DNA of 64,000 nt from Thereva unica (taxonomy: Eukaryota > Arthropoda > Insecta > Diptera > Therevidae), in NCBI GenBank assembly GCA_949987705.1, contig OX465281.1:84162543-84226542 (forward strand), given 5' to 3'. The position numbers were made by a program, and so were the translations under genes. Below, one piece after another: positions 30,334 to 42,300 of the stretch; within the stretch, counting starts at the first letter, position 1, and every line of letters starts with the position of its first letter. The notes beneath the pieces are model-generated. The model did no database searches, was not told the origin of the DNA, and worked only from the letters and a program-made list of their open reading frames with translations.

Positions 30334-33300
30334 CTGAAAATAAATATATTTGTGGTTAAAAAATTTGTTTATATTATTTTTTAACTATAGAAACCTTTGG
30401 CTGAGATGCAGGGTAAGCAAACAATCGAACTCTTCCAAAGTCGTCTCCTGAAGCTATTAATGTTTTATCATTACTTCTGGCAGCTGTGTTTACATCAGTT
30501 CCATCCGCGTGTTCTGGCCAAATTCCAACGGTGTTAAAAGATAATGTACAAGTCTGTGTAGCCCATTGTACATCACGTACTGAAGAAGATGCTGTAATTT
30601 GTCGGCATGTGCTAGCGTTCCCTGTGAATAGAAATTGAAAAAATAATGCCAGATCTTTCTTTTTATAACGATGGATAGAATAATTTTATTTATATCATAG
30701 AATATATATAGAAAATTTAAACTAGTAATTAATTCTGAGAAATGATTTGTCTTTATCAAGGTTTTCACTACCAAGTCATACTGAGTAATGATTAAAAAAA
30801 TCATGCCAACAATATGTACATTTTTTAAGGTAACCCTAGTAGGCCTGCAGCGCACTCTCATTTCACCCACGAAGTGAGAAGTTTTGGGTAACCGTTTGTC
30901 CTATTTTGCACGATGAAACACGAAACAAAAAGTTTCCTGCTCGATTTGAAGAGGAGAGGTGAGAGAGGGCTTGAAGGAACACGTGTTCCCTCAATCTCTC
31001 CCTCATCTCTCCTCTTCAAACTGTGTAAACTTTCAACTTTTTGTTTCGTGTTTCATCGTGTAAAATGGGCCTTTGAAACAAATGGCAATACAAATACAGT
31101 TGATTTTGGCCGAAGTTTGGAAAATGCCAACATACATAAAAACCACAAAAATGGATTTACATGTGCGCTGTTTGAACGGAGTGTATTCTTTATCTCGCCA
31201 TATCTCACTCGATTTCATATTTTTACACCATCAAGTTTTACTAATTACAAATTTGAATTTTTAAAAACTTTGGAACGGATTCGTGAGATTATTTTTCTGA
31301 TTAAATTCTTGCGTTGAAAATTCTTTTTTTAACTTCCCGGTATAGGGAAGTTATTGTAATCGATCCGAAAATCGAAATTTTGAAGGTTTTTACATTTTTC
31401 AAGGTCCCAATAGTATTTTAAGCAAATCTTTGAGAAGAAGTATGTGTATGTGCGTACGTATGGGTCATTTTTTCCTACACGATATCGTGCGAACCAAAAA
31501 AGATAGCGACGTAGTTGAGGTAACGTATTAACGGAAATATGATTTGAAAAGATTTTTATAAAATTTGGTCAAGCCGTTTTTTGGTTTAAGTGATTTTTGT
31601 ACCTGCACGATATCGCGCGAGCCATAAAAGATACCGACATACATAGTTGAGGTGGCGTTCGAAGCGTATTCACGAAAATATAATCTGAACGACGACGAAA
31701 GTGATCTTTGTACCTGCACGAACCAAAAACTATATCGACTTCTTTGAGGTGCCGAAAGAGGAATATTAACGAAAAAAAGCTATGAAAAAAATTTCATAAC
31801 ATTTGGTCGGGCATTTTAAATGGAAAAACTTCAGCTAAATGTCAGGAAGACCTTAAATTGATAAGTTTTGCTAATATCTAATAAGCTCGATGGACTGAGA
31901 CCCATTCTAAACGAAGTGTTTTTTTTTTGGATTCTGCACAGCGATAGCTTTCCAATCCAACAAAACATCACTCGTCAAAATCCGACCATCTTTAAATATC
32001 GTGCAAATTTATGTTACCCTTTACAAAAATCATGAATTTTTCAAACCTTGGATCAATACTTTTTTGACGGGGAATTGTTTTCTGCGACCTACAGTTTCCG
32101 GAAATTGTGGTTCATTTTGGAATTCCGAGTAGTTCCCGGAAAATTTATTTATTTTTAGTCAAGTCTGACAAGTTCTTTATATTGATTAGTTTTGCTAATA
32201 TCTCCGGAAATACCAATTCGAACACCCGCTTTAGTGTAGCGAACGAAGTACGAAAGAAATGTTTGTTTGCTAATGTTCAGGAAAAACAAATTCTCTAGAA
32301 AAATCTTGTGGATTTACCACATTTATAGTTATATGAACAAGCTTCTCCCAGGATCTCTTTGTCACCAGTTGTGGTACTAGCCAATTTCCCACTAGTGCTA
32401 AACGTATTACTATTTTGTAAAAAGTCATTTTATTCCGTATACGTTGGTCATACTGGGAAGTTGATTGTATGGACCGAAGTGGTCAAACCCACATTCCAAT
32501 TAGTTCTACATTGTAGTGGAATATTTGAAGCGACGTGTCGAGCACCAACTAATATTATTGTAAATTTTGATAGGATATTTTGATTTGATACTTGTAACGG
32601 CGGGCTTATCCCCTGCTCAAAATCCACCGTGCTGCCACTTGGCAATTGATTCTATAATTTTTTTTTGCAAAGCGGTGGGCGACAAAACAAAAAAAGGGAT
32701 TGGAAAAAATGAATAAGGGGAGTTGCAAGTTTGTTGACCAAACGCCATAAGAAAAAAAATTATTCAGTTTTGTGAAAAATTAGTTCCTAGAGGTAAACCT
32801 GAGAGCAAAGGAGACCTGAAAACATTTAGTTATTGGTATAAAGCAGGATCCATTCCGCAAGACCTGCGATGAACTTTAATAAACGGGTGTCAAATTGCAA
32901 TTAAAATATCTCAAGAATTGGATTAGGCAGGAAGGCAGAAACCTTCCCTGAAGTATGGCTGTATTAAGGGGATACAGAACTGAGTGCTATATTTATGGAC
33001 GTCTATTACGTCCACATTGTCTAAACTTTAGCCAAAATTATTTGTAGATGTAATTTTGCATCCTCTAATGATTGCACTTTTTGGGGGTACGATGCACAGG
33101 CCTTTAGAGGTATTATGTATTATTCCATTATACGTATTACAAATTTGTATATATTTCTAAATCTATTGAACGGTTTCTTTAATTCGTCGTTGCAAAAACC
33201 TTTGGGTTTCTGCACAATTCTCTGAGATTTTATTAAAAAGTGGAATATATCGAAGATGTAATTCGGCCTGTAGGATAACCATGAAAAATTATGCGCAAAT

Positions 33301-36300
33301 GTCTATAAAGGCTATGTTGAATAAAAATTCTCGACCAACAAAAACAAAAACCCTGAATGCGCCAGGAATGGGTTTATTCATTTCTTATTGTTCTAGATCT
33401 GTGAAGGCTAAGCCAAACAGGTGGTTGTTTAACCGAGAATGCATGAACGCAATCACAACGAATAAATAGCGAGGTTGAGAAGTTAACTCTAATATAACTG
33501 TTGACATCAAAAACTTGTAGCCTTTGTTAATGTCCATCAAGAGCTTTGCTTTTTTACTACCCTTTCTCCTAGACTTACTAGCTCGTCTATTCGCCTCGTA
33601 TTCTTTTCTCTCGACGGTTTCTATGATACACTTATAGACTAAGTGCCCGCGAACAAAAAAAATTATACATACTCTCTTAAAACTTTTGGTATGGTTTAAG
33701 AACACATAGCCTACCATCTTTTGATCTGCGAAAATTCATGAAACCGCGGCTTTTTTCCTCCAGGTTGCTCGAAAGTCAACCTTTTTATGGTGCCCAAAAA
33801 ATTTATAGATACAGCAGATTTCGCAGATCAAAAGATGGTAGACTAGGTGTTCTTAAACCATACAAAAAGTTTTAAGAGAGTATATATAATTTTTTTTTTG
33901 TTCTCGGGCACTTAGTCTATTATATGTAACTTCGTTACTTTTCAATTACATGAAAAAGTAAGTCACGAATAAGAATAATATTAAATACATAAATATACAC
34001 TAATATACACTATGTGGCCATAAAATAAATTGATTGTTCCTACAAATTGTTTTCTTCATAAATTAATATAACCAGTGTTTATAGTTACTGTACTTTAAAA
34101 CATAAAATGAAATAGAGATGCGCCGAATATGGTTTCAACCGAATACGAATATTCGGTAGAGTATTCGGTCAAAAATGTACCGAACCGAAAATTCGGCCAA
34201 ATTATTCGGTTCATTTTTGAGCTCTATGGAAATGTAGGTTTTTAGCGATGAGGGGAGAGGAATTTAAGACTTCTAGTAAGAAAACTATTAACAGCCCGGT
34301 TTGACATAACCGAATATTTAATTTTTTCCTTAACTATTAAATTAATCTATTAAATTAGATTTATTTCTCTTTAGTTTTAAAAAATATTTCTGGATCTGCA
34401 AGGAACTGTTTGTATTTTTTCTTGAGATTTTAAAACGCAATATAAAAAACAGTACGCTCAACATCGGTTCTTCCAATAAAAATTTGGTCGCTGTATTGCA
34501 CTTCTTTGCGGAAGGATCATCCGAAAGGTAGTGGTAATGATTTCAATATAGGTCTATCACAAGCACAACCAACTATGTCGAAAGAACTCGGAGAGGTTTT
34601 GAATAATATTGAGAGAGTAAACTAAAAATAACTTCGGGAATACCACACCCTCATTTTTGTGACAATTGTCACTGAAGTCCCTATGAGAATACGAAGACTG
34701 GTTTGTCACATTTTCGATTGGTGACGTGACTATCGGAATAGGATCCTATTTGAATTGTGACTGCGCATATAAATGAGTCGTTGATTTATTAATTTTGGAT
34801 TTTGTGAATAAATGTAGTGTTTGACAGTGGCGGTTCGTAAGGTTTAGGATAAGGGAAGCAATGCGCAAGGCGAACGATAAAAACTGAAAAATAACATATA
34901 GAGGAGTCAGATAAGCAAAACATAAGGAATTGTTTCCAGTCTAAAAAGTTTTTTTTTGGGATATGTTATTTACATCGAATACTATACGCAATGGACATTT
35001 TCTACCTATAGCAACCGAGGCTACATAAGTTATCGGCCATTTTGTCTAAACTTTATCATTTTGGTCGTTCTTTCTAAATATACATATGTAGATGCATAGG
35101 TATATCTCGGTATGTGTAGGTCCAAAAAAAGCAATCGATTCGACAATCGTGAATATTTGCATTTTTTCGTTAATTTTTTCGAAATAGTTTCGCTGCTTTG
35201 CGCCTTTTTTCAGATTCTGTTAATAATTAAAGCTTTTGAAAAACTGCAACTGTACTACTTTGATCTCATTTAATTTTTCATACAAATGCATAAATTCGGT
35301 TCAAAATCTAAAAAAATAGTAATAATGATACCCTGCATACCTCGCATACACCCCCCTATTCCACCCACCGCCTACAATCATTACATTCTCCTTGCAAAAA
35401 ATGACTTCAGGCAACCCGTACTCCAAAATAGAATTAATAAAAATATTCTCTATCCCTTTAAATCATCTTTAAAGAGAATCATAAAAAATATAATGGAAGC
35501 TACAAAGTTATCAGCTTATATTCGATACACACCGCCTGCCACCCCATTAGAACACACGATAGATAAAGAGAAACTTCACCTATCCTCTATATCTTTTTTC
35601 TTGACTCATATCCATAAACGAAAATTCATATTTTAAGGAGAGTCAAAAACAAAAGTTCGAAGCAAATTTTTAAGAGCTAATTTAATATTGCTCGAAGCCA
35701 GAACAGATTTCTCTATTTTCGACTTCTCAATTCCCGCTGTTCGGTGCCGTGCCGAAGAAGCTGCGTTTAACTCAGCTTCTGAGGGTACTGTATCAACTAC
35801 ATAATTTTCTGGGCAAATAAGCTGGAGATATTACAGCTTCCCCAGGCCTCGGAAACGATAAGAGCGGCACCAGAAAAATTTAATTTCTCGATTTAGCGGA
35901 GAGCAGCACTTTAGTATTGTCACTCTGCCGCTCACCACTCGCCGCTCATACTTCATCGAGGCCTTACACAATATGGGGAAGCTGCAATATCTCCAGGTTT
36001 AGTGTTTGAGATTTTTCTTGTGATTAATCTTGATTATATTTAAATTTATTTTTTTGAAGTTGCCTATTTGGTCAAGGGAAGCAATGCTTCCTTTGCTTCC
36101 AAAGAGGAACCGCCACTGGTGTTTGATTCAGACAAGTACTACCTATGTACTGTTTCAGATTAAAGTCTCTTTAACAAATGTATGTAAATCTTAAAATAAT
36201 ACTATTTAAACATTCGGTAATTATGCAGCAAACTAACCGAATATTCGGCCGAATACGAACATAAAAAAACACGCCGAACATACCGAACACGAATATTCAG

Positions 36301-39300
36301 CTCTGAAATGATATTACAGAAATGCAGAGCTAGATTGACAAAGATAAAGAAAATTATAAAATAATTAACTTACAGTACAAAACTTCGTAGTCTCCAGAAT
36401 TGCTTCTAATAATTTGACCATCCTCAGACCAATCGATGTGAGTTACGAAGCTGGAGTGTCCCTACAAATAGTTCAAATAATTTAATGCTTTCTACAATCC
36501 AAAAAAAAGTTTACCATGCATTTGCCAATTTTGGCAAATTTGTAAAACTGATACACATAAATTGCATTATCTCGTGATCCCAAAGCTAACAGCTGACCAT
36601 CTGGGGAAAATTTAATTACTTGAATTGGTTCTTGACCATCAGTAAGTTGAGCAAGCATTTCTCTAGTAGAGGTGTTAAACACCATCCATCGACCAGTTAT
36701 TCCTCCAACCACAACACATTCTCCATCTGGTGAAAAGGCGCATGATTGTATCTGTTCTCCAATATCCTTGCTCCATACAACTGAGTGATATAAAGCATCC
36801 CATAATTGAAGAAGTCTGTCATTGCCTCCAGTTACAAATTGAGCCATATTTGGATGTGTAGCGAGGCCCCACAATTCATCGGTATGACCCATAACAACTG
36901 GGGAGAATCCCAACTCTAAGGTTCCTACTAAAATGCAATTTCTTGTTGTTCCAACTAACAATTGAGAGCCTTTTCCTTCCGATATAACACGAATTCCTCC
37001 GAAATGGGGTTCGATTATTCCTTCGACTCCCACTTGATTAACGTCACTGTCGAAAACTACAAGCCGCCCATCTTTCCCACCTCCTGATACAAGACCACCA
37101 TCTTTTAAGGAACATAAACTGAATATTGATCCTTCGTGAACTTTCCTACAAAATACATTAATGAAATATTTTTTTTCTTTTGTTTTTCATGAAATTTTTA
37201 CTTAAAGAAGCGGGAAATTGTATTTGTTCCTCTGCCCCAAATGATGATATTGCCATTGGAATCGCCGGTTATTACATCACCAGCTGGATTAAACGCAATG
37301 CATGTGACATATTTGGGCTTTTCTCTGCTTTCAAACACACCCAATCGTTTATATAATGTTCCGTTTTGATCCAATGTCCAAAATGCCACATGAGATTTTC
37401 CGACAGTTATGATTTGGTTGCGATCTAGAGGATGGAATTCAACGGCTACAACGGTGTCTACAGAACACTAAGAAATTACAAGATATTTTTATTAGTAACA
37501 TTATTTAACTATCTATACATAAAACACATTTTTCTGTTTAGAATAGAAGAATGCAACAAGAAATTAGCTGACCATTTGATCTTTTACCTCCATCGAAGCC
37601 AGTACCAGCTATATGAAAGTTGAACAGTCGAAATTTCGATCAACGCCAAGCCTTGGGAAAAGTATATAAAGGCGTACTTCAACCATAAACACTTAAAAAC
37701 GGTATGTTACTCAAGAAAAAGAACCACGACCGATAACTCGGCAGCGACCTGGGATACAAAAAGTTTAATCATTTCGTCTTGTGCACTGCGTAGGACTATA
37801 GTTCATTTGTACGAATCAACACCCGTGCACCACCCAAAACAGAAATAGTAACCGTAGTTCAAGCAATGGCCAATGTTAAATCATCTGGAAAAATGGCAGC
37901 TTCATAGCAGATGCACTACAGCCAATCCTAAAAAAAGCATTGGATTGGACGGAAGGGTCAAAATACCCCAAAACGGGAACCTAGCAATATGTGGCAATTG
38001 GAGAGGTATCTGTCTATTATCTGCTGTGGGTAAAATCTTGCCTCACATTATATTATCAAGGATAGTAGACCGAACGCTTAGAAGACAGCAGGCTGGATTC
38101 AGAAAGGGCCGCTCATGCATAGATCATATTAACACCTTGCGAATCATAGTGGATCAGTCTACAGAATTACGATCCGCCTGTACCATACTTTCGTAGACTA
38201 TGAGAAAGCGTTCGACTCGGTCAATAGAAGCGTTATTTGGCGGGCACTACGGCAAACGTGGACTTCCTGATAAAATAATAAAATTAATAAAAGCCCTATA
38301 CAACAATTCCCAATGCAGAGTTCTCAATATGGAAAATTGTCCGACAGTTTTGAGGTGAGTTCAGGAGTACGACAGGGGCGTAAATACAGGATCAGAGCAA
38401 GAATATCTAATATTAACATAAAAACTCATTTAGAGATTTTTTTGTGTTATAAAATTGTACAGCAAACTGCTTGCACTATTACTTCAGGGGTATCTCATAG
38501 ATTACTAAAACCAAAAAACCAGCCAAAATTTACTCATGTGGAATTGTTTAAACAATAATTAGCAATAAAAATGGGTACTTTTTCCGTTTTTGGCGTATAC
38601 AATAAAAAGTACGAAATGAATCACGTTACTCCCAACAGGATATTTGTAGAGAATTGAAAACCCTACAAAATGGGGTTTCATTCTAGACCTCGATCGGATA
38701 ATTTTTCGCCGAGAAAAGCTAGAAAACCCCTTAAAAAGGCAATTGTTTTCAAAAACTCATACCTCTGTTTCTTTGCAATATTAGGGTATGATTTTTTGGG
38801 GCATAATACCCTGGTACATATACTTTAAACTGCCAAAAGATGAAATTTGTCGCATGTATAGTTTCTGCATAATTGCAGTATAAACAAAATAGATCCTAAT
38901 CTTGCACATTGCGCCAATGTTAGCAGAGTGGCCCGATTGAAATTTCCAAAACGGGTTTTGAAAGTATAGGCTAGGGGCTACAATTTGACTATCTCACATT
39001 TTAATATAAGTTTGGAGAACAATGCTAAAAATGCTTTTGAAAATGGTACATAGGACGAACAATCCGATCGAGGTCTAGAAAACCCCATTTTGTAGGGTTT
39101 TCAATTCTCTACAAATATCCTGTTGGAAGTAACGTGATTCATTCAGTACTTTTTATTGTATACGCCAAAAACGGAAAAGGGACCCATTTTTATTGCTAAT
39201 TATTGTTTAAACAATTCCACATGAGTAAATTTTGGCTGGTTTTTTGGTTTTAGTAATCTTTGAGATACCCCTGAAGTAGTAGTGCAAGCAGTTTTCTGTA

Positions 39301-42300
39301 CAATTTTATAACAAAATCTGCCGTTTTTTTCGCTCTAATGACTGGCCTATAAATAGTCTAAAACAAGAATATAAAATAAACGAGCTTGAAATGAAGTTAA
39401 ACCAGGCCAACTATGATTCGAACAATATTGAAGGCAAATGACTGATGCGACCTATGTAATTTGAACCGTTAGTTTGATCAAAAAATTTCTGCATCGTTGT
39501 TTGATAGGAAACTAAGTATTAAGATTCGAATTTTTACTAAATTCATTGATATAATATCCATAGTCGATCCTTTGGATCAGCATCAAGTAGTTACGAAATG
39601 GAAATTCACTGAACGAGTTCCTGGGACAAGTATTTTTTAAACCCAGAATGTAAAATTCCATTCCCCTGACGATCTTTCTCACCTAAAACTCCCCTGGCGA
39701 GCTCAAATTCTCCTATATTTAGGGTAGATTCCCCTGATCTGGCAACACTGGAGGCAACCGATTGCGTTCTTCTCTTTCTAGTCTCGCTATTGTCTTTTTT
39801 ATTTTCAAGTTCTCAATTAGGGCGACCACTTTACATTTTCATTTAGTGGTACCTTTGTTAATTCCATTGAATGTTACTATTGATACATCGCTACATTGAT
39901 AATATTAAATGTTATTGTAGATTTATTGCTACACTACCTACCTAACGTTGCAAGTACAAGTGGTACGCCGAGTTCCGTAACATACTTGGTAATAAAGTAA
40001 TTTGCCACTTTGCGAGGACTGAAAAACCGAATCATAATTCTCGAAAAAATTGATATTTGTCGGAAAAAGCGAATTCAGGCGTATCAAACTTCGCCAACTA
40101 TAATACGCCTGAATTCGTTTTTTCCGACAAGTCAAGTTTTCGAAAATTATTGAAAATCATGAAAATTATGATTTCGATTTCGTTTAGGCTTCAACATATC
40201 TAAAACATTCATTTACGATTGTGAGAATGTACACGTATTCTCTTTAATGATGGATGGTTTTAATTTTTTACCTTTCAAGTTCTTACTTATAGGAAAGTCA
40301 TTTGGAAATCTGCGGGCCATGGAACGATTTTCTCGTACGCAACCAGTTTAAAAAATATTATATGGAGTACTAAAATTTAAGCCAAATTAAGGGAACCGAC
40401 AAAAAAATCCACCAGAAAAGAAAACAAGAAGAATTCTGTATGTTTTTCACAGAAGTTGGGGTAGTGAGTTGAGTGGTTCGCTTCATTCCTCGCGGTTGGG
40501 CATTATTCACTGAAAAACTTTAACCAGAATTTTATATTTTTGGCAGTAAGCGCGCATACTAACTTATAAAACTCTGGTTTTTAATAGGCGTGTGCATAAC
40601 GCAGCTGGGTTTTCTGCCAGCGGAAAGGGAGCTGCGTTATGCACACGCCCATTTAAGACCTATTGACAGTTCTATAAGCGAGTAGGCGCGCTTATGCTCT
40701 ACTCTGCCATCTACGCTGCGTAGTGCATATATGTAGGATACATAAAGGATATCTTTTAGGGGGTTGCCGCATAGAGTTGGAGTTATGCAATACATAAGTC
40801 TATCAACTAAGAAGACAATAGCAATAAGCTGTGTCTGATGGCCTATTATCGAGAATGCCTAGGTTTTTCTTAATAGAAATTTCTTCTTCCACCAACAGCT
40901 AGGGCTACAATATGAAAGTCCATCAGGGACCACTTCTAGTACAGCACAATCATCTGGTATGGCGCTTCAAAAAACACAAAGTACAAAACCGCGCCACTTC
41001 AAACTTTGCAACTTTATGGGACCACTTTAACAAAATTTTATCGCCTTTACTAAGCGACTTCACTATTTTCGAACTCTTCCAACATCTTAGGGTAAGTATC
41101 ATCGTCATCCATATCCATCAGACCCCGTTTACCCTTTCCTGTTCCCTTCTATGCATAAAACCAAATTTATTACTGACCTACGATAACTTGACCGACATGA
41201 CAGAATGGTAGTACAAAGAGTGATTCTTAAGAAGTGTCAACAACTGGGAAAGACCAAAGAATAGACCAAAGAATCTCTAGTACGGGTGAATAGACTTCCG
41301 GGTATGCACGCTCCCGCTACAGGCACACAAATCTAAAAATGCGCCTGCCACAGAGGTATGGTTGTGCCGCTACAGATATGCACACCCCTGTTACATGTGT
41401 AAATGAATTCGTAATTGCCCATTCCAAACCCGAGGGCCGTTTTACCAAGCGGTTACCTCAGTACTAACCACGTCCAATGCTGCTTGACCTACGCAATCGA
41501 ATGAGTCATTAGTAGTCATTAATATAATTTCTCGTCGATTTCGGCTTTTATCATCGAAGTTCTCACTGTGACTCCATACAATATTCGACGTAAATTAAGA
41601 GTTTATAGAAACTAAAGAAGTCTGAAAACCAAATAGTTTGAATACACTAAACTTACTTACCCTGGTTTCAGTAATTTTTAAGCCCTTTTCTCCTTTTTGC
41701 CAATCCCACACCGAAATTATTTTCTCAGGAGCATCATCAATAACGGATAACAAAGATCCTCCATCGGCTCTACTGAAGGATATGCAGTTAATAGAGCCAA
41801 TAAATTCTCCAGATCCAATAGTAGCAATTGTAGCTAGAGATACTGAGTTCCAAACACGAACATGAGGCTGAAAATTAAAAGCTATAAGATTATCAGTAAA
41901 TACAGAATTGTTTTTTACAGATGCTTCTCTCTTATCATGACCAGCACATTGTCCTGTAGCGACTAGAAGTTTATTAGGATGTATAGCTAAGCTAAAATAG
42001 TTTAAAATTTAATTCGATAATTTTTTAAAATTAAATATGTAAATTTACCTCTTGATATCATCGGTGTGACCAATGTAGTGTCGCTGCGATTGTTCATCAG
42101 CATTATAAAGTACAACTACGGCAGCTACAAAATAGGCCATCTCTCCAGTTGGTAATTGATACAAATTTGATCGACAATCTTTTCCGCGATAGCCATATAC
42201 CTGTTAAACAATAAAAGTATTTATTTGATCGTCATCACCAGCTGGCTTCGCTGAGGTCATCAAATTACCCAGTCCAATTTCAATTTTTTATTTGGTGCTG

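Noticed and set aside
30913..31317. 134-codon plus-strand open frame
   Set aside because: It runs across a palindromic MITE and continues into AT-rich intron; no domain.
35286..35636. 116-codon plus-strand open frame inside the inner hAT
   Set aside because: No similarity to hAT transposase or any known domain; composition looks like chance in AT-rich DNA.
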